Shown: positions 28,743 through 37,740, numbered from the stretch's first letter. The stretch is 64,000 nt of DNA from Moorena bouillonii PNG (GCF_001942495.1 NZ_MKZS01000001.1:6583521-6647520), one strand, 5' to 3'. Notes: generated from the sequence alone by a model not told the origin. Numbers and translations are program-made.

Positions 28743-29000
28743 ATGGACATCGAAAACTTTCTCCCAAATTTTGAGTATAATCCCAACAATCCTAATTTCC
28801 ATGAATTATTTGGCCAACCCCAGCCAGGACGGGAGCAAATCAAACATATATTGATCGGTTCTCCCAAAACCGTGCGGGTCACAATCTATAATCTTTATAG
28901 CCGTGGCTACGCCCAAGTTCATGAGTGGAGTGCTCCTCAACCTACCGGAAATCCTGGTGAGGTTATCAGTATATTGATTCGACATCTGTTGGTAGATTAA
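28743..29000 (+). CDS. Small conserved-looking hypothetical protein
   Basis: 85 residues, MDIENFLPNFEYNPNNPNFH then ELFGQPQPGREQIKHILIGS ... ending RHLLVD. Soluble; a predicted beta-alpha-beta pattern in the second half. It is followed by a good rho-independent terminator at 29152-29199, which supports expression. No domain recognised. Confidence 0.6.
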   Translation: MDIENFLPNFEYNPNNPNFHELFGQPQPGREQIKHILIGSPKTVRVTIYNLYSRGYAQVHEWSAPQPTGNPGEVISILIRHLLVD

Positions 29001-29113
29001 GATAGCAATTTGCCAGGGATGCCAATCCCTGGCTACAGGAAAAAACTCAGGAGAAAGTACGACGTCTTAAGTCTGAAATCTAAGTTTGTCTGTTGTTGAT
29101 TTGGTGAACACAT

Positions 29114-29199
29114 AGTCAAGGACCATAAGGCTCTTGACTATTACAAAAAATAATTCGGTCAAGGATTGGAATTAACCAGAACTTGACCGAATTTTTTTT
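29114..29199 (+). terminator. Rho-independent terminator downstream of the 85-aa gene
   Basis: A perfect 12-bp stem (aattcggtcaag at 29152-29163, cttgaccgaatt at 29182-29193) is followed by eight T residues. A smaller 7-bp hairpin (agtcaag / cttgact) lies just upstream at 29114-29139. Confidence 0.8.
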
Positions 29200-29205
29200 G
29201 TTGAG

Positions 29206-29262
29206 GGAACAGGGAACAGGGAACAGGGAGTAGGGAATCGGGAATCGGGAATCGGGAATCGG
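29206..29262. repeat. gggaaca and gggaatc heptamer array
   Basis: Three gggaaca units change through gggagta into four gggaatc units, showing switching between heptamer types in one array. Confidence 0.9.
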
Positions 29263-29332
29263 GCAGTAACGCACCACTGGGTCAAGCAGCTTTAATGACA
29301 TGCACTCACATCACCCACAGCACCCATAGTGA

Positions 29333-29525
29333 TAATGCAATAGTTTTTCTAACTTCCCACGCTAACCACTCATATCACCCCTGGTGTTAATGCAATAGTT
29401 TTTCTATCCGACCACCCTCATAACCCTCATAACCCTCATAACCCTTTCGATGCTTCTCACCCACCTCTTGCCTCTTTTCGGAAATCCTGTTACAATAACA
29501 ATATCGTTAAAGCAATGGTTTTGCC
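29333..29525 (+). promoter_or_regulatory. Direct repeats upstream of the HTH gene, candidate operators
   Basis: taatgcaatagtttttct occurs exactly at 29333-29350 and 29388-29405, with similar flanks (actca-atcaccc upstream of both). A weaker third copy, taaagcaatggttttgcc, is at 29508-29525 right before the ATG at 29532. Spacing is 55 and 120 bp. A run of ccctcataa units (29423-29446) lies between. Binding by the downstream HTH protein is inference. Confidence 0.5.
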
Positions 29526-29531
29526 GCCATT

Positions 29532-29948
29532 ATGATTTCTACCGCACAAGCTGCTGAATTACTAGGTATCTCTGCCACTCGCGTCCGTTTCCTGTTGAGC
29601 AAGGGCAGAGTCAAAGGAGCTTATAAGGTGGGTAGAACTTGGGTAATTCCTTTATTTGATGGCATGCCAGTAGTTACGCCTGGCACTCGCGGACCGAAGC
29701 GGAATTGGTCAAAGCGTACAAATTACACTAAAGCTGTGATCCACGTAAATCAGAAAGTGATTCGCCAAAATCTCAAGACCGGCGAACGCAATCCCGTGAT
29801 TACCGTTAAACGAGGCTCTAAAAATACTTACGGTCATACTGTGGAAGTCAATGGCCCTTGTCGGGTCATGTATCGCCCAGATGATCCCCTACATTGTGGA
29901 GCACGGGTATGGATTGAGACGATTTCTGATTTTAAGGTGATCGCCTAA
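29532..29948 (+). CDS. Excisionase/MerR-like HTH protein with unknown C-terminal domain, paralogue 1
   Basis: 138 residues. Residues 1-45 (ISTAQAAELLGISATRVRFL, then LSKGRVKGAYKVGRTWVIP) are a winged-helix HTH of the excisionase/MerR type. Residues about 85-138 form a second conserved block (NPVITVKRGSKNTYGHTVEV, then GPCRVMYRPDDPLHCGARVW and IET). The same two-block layout is found at 56206-56658 with about half the residues identical. Probably a DNA-binding regulator; its partner gene is unknown. It stands alone with direct repeats upstream. Confidence 0.8.
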   Translation: MISTAQAAELLGISATRVRFLLSKGRVKGAYKVGRTWVIPLFDGMPVVTPGTRGPKRNWSKRTNYTKAVIHVNQKVIRQNLKTGERNPVITVKRGSKNTYGHTVEVNGPCRVMYRPDDPLHCGARVWIETISDFKVIA

Positions 29949-29987
29949 GCGGTCAGCGGTCAGTGGTCAGCCGTCAGTTCATGTAGG

Positions 29988-30045
29988 GTGGGCAGTGCAG
30001 CAGAATACAGATAATTAAGCTTGCAAACCACATTGCACTGCCCAC
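29988..30045. repeat. Inverted repeat gtgggcagtgca
   Basis: Arms 29988-29999 and 30034-30045 are a perfect 12-bp inverted repeat, extended by gtaggg / ccatac imperfectly. Same type as the gtgggcaaa hairpins at 59762-59927. Confidence 0.8.
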
Positions 30046-30149
30046 CATACGATTAATAGACCTCTTGCTGAGCAAGGGTGTGGAAAGTGTGGTTGGTTTG
30101 GGGCGAGAAGAGGAAAAAACAGGAGAGTTTAGGTTACAGAGCTAGGTTT

Positions 30150-30620
30150 TTAGTATTTAGCTATTTCCTTTTCATTGGAGAGAGCGAAATTATCTAGAGA
30201 AACCTTTGCTGAATAGGCAATCCCATCCCGCTGATACAAAATTAATAGGCTATTTGCTTTTAGAACCTTGTAACCCAAAAATTTATCTACTCCACTTAGG
30301 ACTTCCTGATAGTCATTACCATTGAAATGGGTAAATGCTATTGTGAGCAGATCATTGTTTGTTAATCTTCCATCACCATTGGTATCTTGTTTAATAATTT
30401 GGTATAAAACGGCTATAACTGGTTTCGATTTAAGCCTATTATTCTCTTTATCATTAGTTCCTGAAATGAAGCGATCGCTAGCAATTAAATAGTCATTCTT
30501 AGCAAAGAGCCATTTGCTATTACCTGTTTCACTATCCAAAAACAAATAGTTTCTAGTTGAGCGTGTAGACTTGCTATAATAGGATTGGGTATAAGATTGG
30601 TCTGAGTGAAGCGGCACCAT
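30150..30620 (-). pseudogene. N-terminally truncated hypothetical protein with EF-hand-like loop
   Basis: 156 residues remain. Reading upstream of the ATG, the same frame stays open for only seven codons (WSGTTYL) before a stop at 30642-30644. The protein begins abruptly at MVPLHSDQSYTQSYYSKSTR, which looks internal. It holds a calcium-loop-like DTNGDGRLTNND at about residues 80-91. The break coincides with the left side of the TnpB-like element starting near 30640, so I read this as a gene decapitated by that insertion. A short intact gene cannot be excluded. Confidence 0.6.
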
Positions 30621-30738
30621 TAGATAGGTTGTGCCTGACCATTAAAACGGTATAAAACGGTATTTTAGGCAACAAAATAGACACTTGACAATTTTATAGC
30701 GCTAAGGTATCATTAAAGTACCAAGATAATTAACGACG

Positions 30739-32220
30739 ATGGCTAAAAAAGTAGGAGTAACTAAGAAAATATCAACTCAAATCGTCCCTGTTGTGGGGAC
30801 GACTGAGGCGGTTGAGTCTGAGTTGCTGTCTACAATGAAAAAGCTTGGCATCGTCAGGGCTGAGTCTTACAACAAGCTGGGGAGTATTAGCCACTGGGGG
30901 CTTGACTGGAAAAAGTCATACCCAGAAGTCAGAAGCTTCAGGACTCCCGAATCATTGGGACTGCCCTCTAAGTTGATGGAGTGGACAGTCAGCGATGTCG
31001 CCAAAGCGATCACCGCTCAGCAGGCAGCTTGTACTGAAGCGGTGATTAAAAAGATTTACAAAAGGTTTCCTGGGAAGGACAACCAGAAGATAAAAAAAGA
31101 GCTTTGTAAACAGCTTAAAACCTTAGCTTTTCTGGACAATTCACTCCTACATAGACTTGTTAGGAAGGAATATCAGAGAGGCCATTCTTGGGTAAGGAAT
31201 CAAATAGTTTACCAACAAGGAGGGTACAAGTGCAAGCGACTCTCCCGTAACACTTGTCAGCTGGAGTTAACCGGGTTAGTAAGAAGAAAAAGGAACAAGA
31301 TAATTGTCAAGTCTAACCGCAAAATTAGCGGGCAAATTAGGCTAATATACAATCAGCTACTACAGAGATTTGAGGTTCACTTCTTAGTAGACTACGGAAC
31401 TGTAGAGGTATCTGCTGAACGCCGTTCTATAGGGGTGGATAAAGGATACACAGAGGCTTTCTACGATTCAGATGGGCAGGCTCACGGAGAGGGGTTGGGT
31501 AAAGTAGCGACCAAGAAATCCGATAGAATCTGTGCTAAGAATCGTAACAGAGGCAAGCTATGGGCGCTTCATAGAAAATTAGAAAAACTTGACCCAGATA
31601 AGTCAGCTCGTATCCTTGAAAACAACCTGACCAGAAAAACAGAGAATCGCCGTTACAGGCAAAACCAATCAGAGCTTGCAGCTATCATAGGAGCTGCATC
31701 TAAGTCCCTTTTCAATGGGGAATCGCTAAAAGTATTTTCTGTTCGCGAAGCGTGGCCTACGGCCTCAGATTTAACCCAACCAATAAAAAATAAACGTCAG
31801 TCCAAAACCATGTCTCGCAGGCTTAATAGCTGGATCAAGGGTCAGATGCGGGACTCCTTGCAGAAATGGGCTGATTGGACTGGCTCGGTTGTCACAGAAG
31901 TTCAACCTAGTTACACGTCGCAAATTGACTCTAGGAATGGAACCCTGTTGGGGAAAAGGACTGGGGACAATTTTACCGGATTTGATGGGGTCGTGTTACA
32001 GGCTGATTGCAATGCTGCATTGAACATCCTTGCTCGCGGTACCGACTTCGAAATAACTCGGTACATGAATAAAACCGAGGTTCAAGCAGTGTTGTTGCGT
32101 CGTACCGCGCGTTTCTTGAAAGGGTTGGGGCTTAGCCTGCTAGATGCAGTCGAGCTTGGTTGGCTTGATTGTAAGCATACCTTGGCTAAGGCTTTCAAGC
32201 AACTCCTCAACGGGATTTGA
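30739..32220 (+). CDS. TnpB-like RuvC nuclease without zinc finger, RuvC-II site interrupted
   Basis: 493 residues, longer than the usual TnpB. RuvC-I is SIGVDKGY (D234) and RuvC-III is QADCNAALNIL (D423). The zinc-finger cysteines expected before RuvC-III are missing: the segment reads SYTSQIDSRNGTLLGKRTGD with no CxxC pair. Where RuvC-II should be (SLKVFS ... DLTQPI), residues 335-343 are VREAWPTAS, encoded by the palindromic repeat 31741-31766; the catalytic Glu-Asp-Leu motif has been split and the Glu probably lost. It belongs to the wider TnpB/Cas12-like group, but no CRISPR array is nearby. Likely an inactive or altered nuclease. Confidence 0.8.
   Translation: MAKKVGVTKKISTQIVPVVGTTEAVESELLSTMKKLGIVRAESYNKLGSISHWGLDWKKSYPEVRSFRTPESLGLPSKLMEWTVSDVAKAITAQQAACTEAVIKKIYKRFPGKDNQKIKKELCKQLKTLAFLDNSLLHRLVRKEYQRGHSWVRNQIVYQQGGYKCKRLSRNTCQLELTGLVRRKRNKIIVKSNRKISGQIRLIYNQLLQRFEVHFLVDYGTVEVSAERRSIGVDKGYTEAFYDSDGQAHGEGLGKVATKKSDRICAKNRNRGKLWALHRKLEKLDPDKSARILENNLTRKTENRRYRQNQSELAAIIGAASKSLFNGESLKVFSVREAWPTASDLTQPIKNKRQSKTMSRRLNSWIKGQMRDSLQKWADWTGSVVTEVQPSYTSQIDSRNGTLLGKRTGDNFTGFDGVVLQADCNAALNILARGTDFEITRYMNKTEVQAVLLRRTARFLKGLGLSLLDAVELGWLDCKHTLAKAFKQLLNGI
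31741..31766 (+). repeat. Palindromic repeat inserted in frame at RuvC-II of the TnpB-like gene
   Basis: gttcgcgaagcgtggcctac followed by ggcctc. Nearly identical (reverse orientation) to the copy in pheT at 4835-4861. It adds about nine codons without a stop. Confidence 0.85.
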
Positions 32221-32240
32221 GGAATGCCTAGAAAGACGGG

Positions 32241-32356
32241 TGGTTAGAAGTTACCGTAAGAATAAGGCAGCCTTTATGGTTTGTCGGCTATGGGTAAAAG
32301 GGTTAAAACTTTATGATTAAGGCTGCCTTATTCTAAGGTTTCGTCTCCGGCAGGTT
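32241..32356 (+). mobile_element. 116-bp hairpin element, copy B
   Basis: Matches copy A (11971-12086) at 105 of 116 positions. Arms agaataaggcagcctt (32259-32274) and aaggctgccttattct (32319-32334) pair perfectly over 16 bp, although two positions per arm differ from copy A. It starts 20 bp after the stop of the TnpB-like gene, in the same orientation to that gene as copy A has to its host gene. Confidence 0.8.
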
Positions 32357-32640
32357 CAACTCCAATTACTGTATAACCACCCCTCACTCAGGCAACAATA
32401 CATTGCACCTTGACCGTTTTGTAAGGGTTTATCCCGATTAATTACGGTTTAAGAGTATCCCATAATAACAATAGCATTAAAGCGCCACACAAAACGAAAA
32501 AATTTATTTTCTTCCATGTTTGTTCACCTTTGACGGTTCAAGGTTCACTATTGACGGTTGACTATTGCTCTGAGTAATAAGACTCAATATGAGGTAAAAT
32601 TAGGTAATATTATTAAACTATTGAATTTTCGGGGGATACT
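32357..32640. other. Spacer upstream of petL
   Basis: Contains short repeats of the type gacggtt/caaggttc (32517-32570) and a segment (ataacaatagcattaaagcg, 32462-32481) that resembles the leader of the HTH gene at 29490-29512. The petL promoter should lie in the last 100 bp. No other gene seen. Confidence 0.45.
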
Positions 32641-32739
32641 ATGATCTCTGCAGCGATCGCTTACTTTGGACTTCTAGCTGGTGCCACTGTTGTGGCTCTG
32701 ACTCTATTTTTTGGACTTAGAGCAGTTAAGTTGATCTAA
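32641..32739 (+). CDS. petL: Cytochrome b6-f complex subunit PetL
   Basis: 32 residues, MISAAIAYFGLLAGATVVAL then TLFFGLRAVKLI. It is a single hydrophobic membrane helix followed by a basic C-terminus, with the AYFGLL and FxGLRxxKLI pattern shared with plastid PetL (SYFGFL ... LFIGLSKIRLI). PetL is a small subunit that helps stabilise the cytochrome b6-f dimer in the thylakoid membrane. A ribosome-binding site GGGGGA is 6 bp before the ATG. The gene is too short for ordinary ORF calling and was found by reading. Confidence 0.8.
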   Translation: MISAAIAYFGLLAGATVVALTLFFGLRAVKLI

Positions 32740-32975
32740 CTACTGTTGTTTCCAAGATCATCAAGGCAGTATGGCGAGTTAAAACATTTAATTGTTTTGA
32801 CTATCGCCGCCTACTGTAGCGCTATACATAAAAATCTATCGTTATCAAGTTATAATTAGCAAACTATACTTATAACTATCTATAATTAGCCATATCGTAA
32901 GCTATCAGCTATCAGCTTTGGGCTGACGGCTGACTGCTGACTGCTGATGACTGAATACTTACCCATATCAACTCT
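32740..32975. repeat. Short-repeat spacer after petL
   Basis: Holds a palindromic fragment (tgtagcgctataca, 32816-32829) resembling one end of the TIR elements, and gctatcagctatcag/ctgactgctgactgctga repeats at 32902-32950. No ORF. Confidence 0.7.
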
Positions 32976-33893
32976 CTAAGCCAAACACGCTTCAATTGTT
33001 GCTACCACCGACTGAGCTAGAGCAGTGAGTTCATACCCGCCCTCTAAACCAAAAACAATCCGACGAGTTAGTTGCAGACAAGAGTTGGTAAATAGCCCAT
33101 AATCTTCTGGCTGCAAGGCAATATTTGCCAAGGGATCGGCGGCATTAGCATCATAACCAGCACTGACAATCAATAAATCTGGCTGAAATTTGGTTAAAAA
33201 GGGCATCACTTTCTGTTCAAACATAGGCTGGTAATCTGCTAACGTGCTGCCTGGTGCCATGGGAAGATTGAGGACATTATTGTGAAACCCCTGTTCACTG
33301 GCTTGGCCTGTACCAGGATAGCAAGGGGATTGATGAAGGGAGATGTAGGCAATGCGAGCATCTCGTTCGACAACATCTTGAGTGCCATTGCCGTGATGGA
33401 CATCCCAGTCTAGGATGGCAACTCGTTCTACTCCCGATTGCTCTAAGGCATAGTAGGCTGCGATCGCAGCATTGGAAAATAAGCAAAACCCCATCCCTCT
33501 CTGACGTTCAGCATGATGACCAGGGGGACGGGCTAGAACAAAGGCTGAATTATTGGTAGTGAGGACTTGATCTACCGCATCTAGCCAAGCACTAACGGCG
33601 AGTAGGGCAACATCGTAACTGCGGGGGGATATCCCTGTGTCCGCATCTAACCTGCCACCATTACTCAAGGCGATTTCTTCAACTGTATCAATGTAGCGCT
33701 GGCTATGAATTTGTTGTACTAGGGGCATCACTCGACGAGTTTCCACCGCTGTCGGTAACTGCCACTTAATTTGGTCAGCCCAAGGTGCAGCTTTGATGGC
33801 ATCCACAATGGCAGTTAAACGTTCTGGTCGTTCTGGGTGAAACCGACCGTTATCGTGTTCAAGAAACTCATCGGAGTAAATGACAGGAAACAT
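32976..33893 (-). CDS. Histone-deacetylase/acetylpolyamine-amidohydrolase family protein
   Basis: 305 residues from the ATG at 33893; a TTG seven codons upstream is open but less likely. Family motifs: HDNGRFHPERPERL near the N-terminus, RPPGHHAE (charge-relay His pair), FSNAA, DWDVHHGNGT (zinc-binding Asp and His) and SAGYDANAADPLA (third zinc Asp), then GLEGGYEL near the end. It hydrolyses acetyl-lysine-like or acetylpolyamine amides; the actual substrate in cyanobacteria is unknown. A TATAAT sequence lies directly before the ATG on the minus strand. Confidence 0.9.
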   Translation of the reverse strand: MFPVIYSDEFLEHDNGRFHPERPERLTAIVDAIKAAPWADQIKWQLPTAVETRRVMPLVQQIHSQRYIDTVEEIALSNGGRLDADTGISPRSYDVALLAVSAWLDAVDQVLTTNNSAFVLARPPGHHAERQRGMGFCLFSNAAIAAYYALEQSGVERVAILDWDVHHGNGTQDVVERDARIAYISLHQSPCYPGTGQASEQGFHNNVLNLPMAPGSTLADYQPMFEQKVMPFLTKFQPDLLIVSAGYDANAADPLANIALQPEDYGLFTNSCLQLTRRIVFGLEGGYELTALAQSVVATIEACLA

Positions 33894-33969
33894 ATTATAG
33901 CACGATTCAGCCAAAATGATGGAAAAACGCTTTAGGTCAAGGTAATTGTAAATAAATTAACCTTACCGA

Positions 33970-34110
33970 TTACTTCATCAGGTGATCCCTAAACAGACCA
34001 AACACGACACCAAAGGCGATTATAGCTAGAGCGAGGCTGATAGGGATTAAATCTGGTCTCAAAACGATGGCAAAAATAGCTAAGCCGATCAAAACATAGG
34101 ATAGTTTCAT
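33970..34110 (-). CDS. Small membrane protein, two predicted helices
   Basis: 46 residues from the ATG at 34110, chosen because AAGGAG lies 6 bp upstream; a longer in-frame start at 34176 would add a hydrophilic, unlikely N-terminus. Sequence MKLSYVLIGLAIFAIVLRPD then LIPISLALAIIAFGVVFGLF gives two hydrophobic stretches with a short turn. No family recognised. It sits between the HDAC-like gene and gyrA. Confidence 0.6.
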   Translation of the reverse strand: MKLSYVLIGLAIFAIVLRPDLIPISLALAIIAFGVVFGLFRDHLMK

Positions 34111-34451
34111 CAAAAACTCCTTAGTTGTTGGAAACCTCTGACGTTTGGTCAGGGGAGGAAAACAACCTGGTGGCATAAACCGCCAGTCAACATGAACAAG
34201 AACAGGTGAATTTTCTAAGCTACCCTAGGAAATTTTCTGTCTTTTTCCCATAATTTTTGCACAAGAACCGCGAATCTGCTCATTGTCTAAGCCTTGCCTG
34301 TGGTTCTGTTAGCGGCTATAGTATAGATTTTGTGTTAAAATTTAAAAATAACCAGCCAAATTTGAAAAAAAAACGTGTTAAAAGCCTCTTTTGAGAGATT
34401 TTAACCGATTTATTTAGCAAAATCCTCGATAATAAGGGAGTTTGTCCAACT
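34111..34451. other. Spacer upstream of gyrA
   Basis: Divergent promoters for gyrA and the small membrane protein gene are expected here. AAGGGAG at 34435-34441 is a ribosome-binding site for gyrA. No repeat or RNA recognised. Confidence 0.5.
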
Positions 34452-37061
34452 ATGAGTACATCCCAAGAACGCATTGTCCCGACAAATTTGCGGAACGAAA
34501 TGTCCCGGTCTTATTTAGAATACGCTATGAGCGTTATTGTAGGTCGGGCATTACCAGATGCTAGGGATGGGCTCAAGCCAGTACACCGAAGAATTCTCTA
34601 TGCCATGCATGAGCTGGGTTTAAGCCCAGACCGTCCATTCCGCAAATGCGCTCGTGTGGTAGGGGAAGTGTTGGGTAAGTATCATCCCCATGGGGATACT
34701 GCTGTTTATGACGCTTTGGTGCGCATGGCTCAGGATTTCTCCATGCGATCGCCTCTAATTAATGGTCATGGAAATTTTGGCTCAGTAGACAACGACCCCC
34801 CAGCGGCAATGCGTTACACAGAGTGCCGCTTGCAAGCGATCGCTACCAATGCCCTACTCCGGGACATTGAGTCAGAAACTGTAGACTTCGTTGATAACTT
34901 TGACGGTTCCCAGCAAGAACCGACTGTCTTACCGGCACGGATTCCCCAATTACTGCTCAACGGCTCATCGGGGATTGCTGTGGGTATGGCAACCAATATC
35001 CCCCCTCATAACCTGGGAGAGTTGGTGGATGGCTTAGTTGCTGTTATCCATAATCCCGAAATCACCGATAAGGAGTTAAGGCGGTATATACCTGGTCCAG
35101 ATTTCCCCACTGGGGCACAGATTTTAGGCACATCGGGTATTAAAGATGCTTACACCAGTGGTAGGGGTTCTATCACCATGCGAGGTGTGGCAGAAATTGA
35201 AACGATTGGGCAACGAGGTCGTCCAGACAAGGAAGCCATTATAATTACTGAGCTACCTTACCAAACCAATAAGGCAAGTTTAATCGAAAAGATTGCTGAA
35301 TTGGTTAATGATAAGCGCATTGATGGCATTTCCGATATTCGGGATGAAAGCGATCGCAATGGCATGCGCATCGTAATCGAACTAAAGCGCGATGCTTATC
35401 CCAAAGTTGTCCTGAATAATCTCTACAAGCAAACCCCTCTCCAAACCAATTTTGGAGCGAATATGCTAGCCCTGGTGGGCAATGAACCCCAGTTGCTGAC
35501 CATAAAGCAGTTCTTAAACGTTTTCCTGGATTTCCGCATTGAAACCATTACCCGACGGACTCAATATCAATTGCGCAAAGCTGAGGAACGGGATCATTTA
35601 CTGCAAGGGTTACTAATTGCCCTAGATAGCTTAGATGCTGTGATTGCCGTGATTCGGGGGGCGGCGGATACGACTACAGCACGAGGACAATTAGTTACAG
35701 AATTTAGTCTATCTGAAGCCCAAGCTGATGCTATTTTGCAAATGCAGCTGCGCCGTCTGACTGCTTTGGAAGCCCAAAAGATTCAAGCTGAGCATGAGGA
35801 ATTACAAGTTAGGATTGCCGATTTAAGGGATATCCTAGCTCGCCGAAGTCGCATCCTGGAGATTATTGAAACTGAAGCGCAGCAACTGAAACAGAGCTTT
35901 GCCACACCTCGTCGCACACAAATTCAACAGGTTGAAGGGGAACTGGATGATACTGACCTGATTGCTAATGAAAAAGCTGTGATTCTGCTGACTGAGCAAG
36001 GGTATATCAAACGCATGCCTGTGGATGAGTTTAGAGCTCAAGCTCGGGCAACTCGTGGTAAAGCTGCTGCCAGGATCAAAGATGATGATGAGGTAGAGCA
36101 TTTCTTCACTTGCTGCGACCACGATAGCATTTTATTTTTTAGCGATCGCGGTGTAGTCTACTCTCTACGTGCCTACCAAATCCCCGCTGCATCTCGCACC
36201 GCCAGGGGGGTACCGATTGTGCAGATGTTACCCATTCCCCACGAAGAAAAAATTACTTCTATTGTACCGGTATCTGAATTTACAGATGATGAATATTTAG
36301 TCATGTTAACCCACAAGGGTTACATCAAGAAAACTGCTCTAGATGCTTTCAGCAAAATTCGGGCGAATGGATTAATTGCTATTTCCCTCGGGGAAGGAGA
36401 CCAGTTGCGGTGGGTACTTCGTGCTAGGCAAGAAGACAGCATCATAATTGGGTCTCGTCATGGCATGGCAATTCACTTCAAGTGTGACAATGATCAACTC
36501 CGCCCCCTCGGTCGTGCGACCAGAGGAGTTAAGGCTATGAAACTCAAGGGTGATGATGAATTAATCGGTATGGATATTTTGTCCGGTCAAATCATCGCTA
36601 GTCTAGCTGCTGCTGAGGATTCAGAGGAAGAGACAGAAGACCTTAGTGATTCTGAGATGGTGGAAACAGCGGCTCAGGGTCCTTGGGTATTAATTGTTAC
36701 CATGGGAGGCTATGGCAAGCGGGTACCGGTATCCCAATTCCGGCTACAAAACCGTGCTGGTATGGGAGTTCGCTCAACCAAATTCCGTTTACCCAAAGAC
36801 CAACTGGCAGCACTACAGGTAGTTAATGAAGGGGATGAATTGATGATAGTCACTAGTCGAGGGATTATCATTCGTCAAGCTGTTGATGCTATTTCTCCCC
36901 AATCTCGCATGGCAACTGGGGTCAGAGTGCAAAAGTTAGATGATGAAGATGCGATCGCAGCGGTTGCTTTGGTCCCCATTTCAGATCAAGAGCAAGAAAT
37001 CGAAGAGCCGGAAATCGAAGAGCCAGAAACCGAAGAGCAGCAAGAGTCAGTAGATCAATAG
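34452..37061 (+). CDS. gyrA: DNA gyrase subunit A
   Basis: 869 residues. The breakage-reunion domain includes the active-site tyrosine Y122 in AMRYTECRL, the same number as in E. coli, and the region [20 protein letters not shown] with Thr at position 83. The C-terminal beta-pinwheel carries a GyrA-box-like segment ([12 protein letters not shown]) and repeats such as [14 protein letters not shown]. An acidic tail with EIEEPE/ETEEPE repeats ends the protein. With GyrB (not here) it introduces negative supercoils. A hairpin at 37089-37129 follows. Confidence 0.96.
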   Translation: MSTSQERIVPTNLRNEMSRSYLEYAMSVIVGRALPDARDGLKPVHRRILYAMHELGLSPDRPFRKCARVVGEVLGKYHPHGDTAVYDALVRMAQDFSMRSPLINGHGNFGSVDNDPPAAMRYTECRLQAIATNALLRDIESETVDFVDNFDGSQQEPTVLPARIPQLLLNGSSGIAVGMATNIPPHNLGELVDGLVAVIHNPEITDKELRRYIPGPDFPTGAQILGTSGIKDAYTSGRGSITMRGVAEIETIGQRGRPDKEAIIITELPYQTNKASLIEKIAELVNDKRIDGISDIRDESDRNGMRIVIELKRDAYPKVVLNNLYKQTPLQTNFGANMLALVGNEPQLLTIKQFLNVFLDFRIETITRRTQYQLRKAEERDHLLQGLLIALDSLDAVIAVIRGAADTTTARGQLVTEFSLSEAQADAILQMQLRRLTALEAQKIQAEHEELQVRIADLRDILARRSRILEIIETEAQQLKQSFATPRRTQIQQVEGELDDTDLIANEKAVILLTEQGYIKRMPVDEFRAQARATRGKAAARIKDDDEVEHFFTCCDHDSILFFSDRGVVYSLRAYQIPAASRTARGVPIVQMLPIPHEEKITSIVPVSEFTDDEYLVMLTHKGYIKKTALDAFSKIRANGLIAISLGEGDQLRWVLRARQEDSIIIGSRHGMAIHFKCDNDQLRPLGRATRGVKAMKLKGDDELIGMDILSGQIIASLAAAEDSEEETEDLSDSEMVETAAQGPWVLIVTMGGYGKRVPVSQFRLQNRAGMGVRSTKFRLPKDQLAALQVVNEGDELMIVTSRGIIIRQAVDAISPQSRMATGVRVQKLDDEDAIAAVALVPISDQEQEIEEPEIEEPETEEQQESVDQ

Positions 37062-37088
37062 AAATAGGCCACTAGAAGTTAACCAATA

Positions 37089-37129
37089 GGTTTTTGTTGA
37101 CGGTTGACGGTTAATCGTCAACAAAAACC
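37089..37129 (+). terminator. Hairpin downstream of gyrA
   Basis: A perfect 14-bp inverted repeat (ggtttttgttgacg / cgtcaacaaaaacc) with a 13-nt loop, 27 bp after the gyrA stop. The loop carries gttgacggtt repeats. There is no downstream T-tract, so terminator strength is uncertain. Confidence 0.55.
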
Positions 37130-37173
37130 ACCTTAACTATACTAAGAAACCAGTGCTCTAGGAGGCAAATCAA

Positions 37174-37740
37174 ATGATTCAAACTGCCAAAAAGTTTTAC
37201 ACATTTGAAGACTATCTTTCCTACCATGATGACACTGACTACAAGTATGAGCTTGTTAATGGAGAGCTTATTGCTATGCCACCTGCTAGTGGACTACATG
37301 CCCTGATTATGCTTTTTTTATTCAAGCAATTTGATAGAGAAATTGAGAGGGTTAGTTTAGATTGGGTGGTTATGCCTGGTAATCTTGGGGTTCGCACCGC
37401 TGAGAATAAATCTAGAATTCCTGATTTAGTCATTATCTCAGAAAGTCAGCGGCAAGCTATCCGTTCCATGTCATCAGCGGTGCTGGAATCAGCACCACTA
37501 CTAGCAGTAGAAATTGTCAGTGCAGGTAATCCCCAAGATGATTACCGCTACAAGCGTTCTGAATACGCAGTGCGGGAAGTGCCTGAATATTGGATTGTTG
37601 ATCCAATTAAGTCTAAGGTCTCGGTTTTGCGTTTAGTTGATGGGTTTTATGATCTGACAGAATTTACAGGAAATAAAAAGATTGAATCACAAACATTTCC
37701 CGAGTTAGCTTTGACAGTTGAACAAGTATTTGCCGTTTAA
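37174..37740 (+). CDS. Uma2-family (DUF820) endonuclease-like protein
   Basis: 188 residues. PD-(D/E)XK-type motifs are visible: YELVNGELIAMPPAS, RIPDLVIIS (Asp) and LLAVEIVSAGN (Glu), then YRYKRSEYAVREVPEYWIVDP. Strong Shine-Dalgarno AGGAGG 9 bp before the ATG. The family is greatly expanded in cyanobacteria, and its biological substrate is not known. It stands alone after gyrA. Confidence 0.9.
   Translation: MIQTAKKFYTFEDYLSYHDDTDYKYELVNGELIAMPPASGLHALIMLFLFKQFDREIERVSLDWVVMPGNLGVRTAENKSRIPDLVIISESQRQAIRSMSSAVLESAPLLAVEIVSAGNPQDDYRYKRSEYAVREVPEYWIVDPIKSKVSVLRLVDGFYDLTEFTGNKKIESQTFPELALTVEQVFAV

Noticed and set aside
34689..34700. Thr at GyrA position 83 as a quinolone-resistance change
   Set aside because: Residue 83 varies naturally between bacterial phyla, so no resistance claim can be made from sequence alone.
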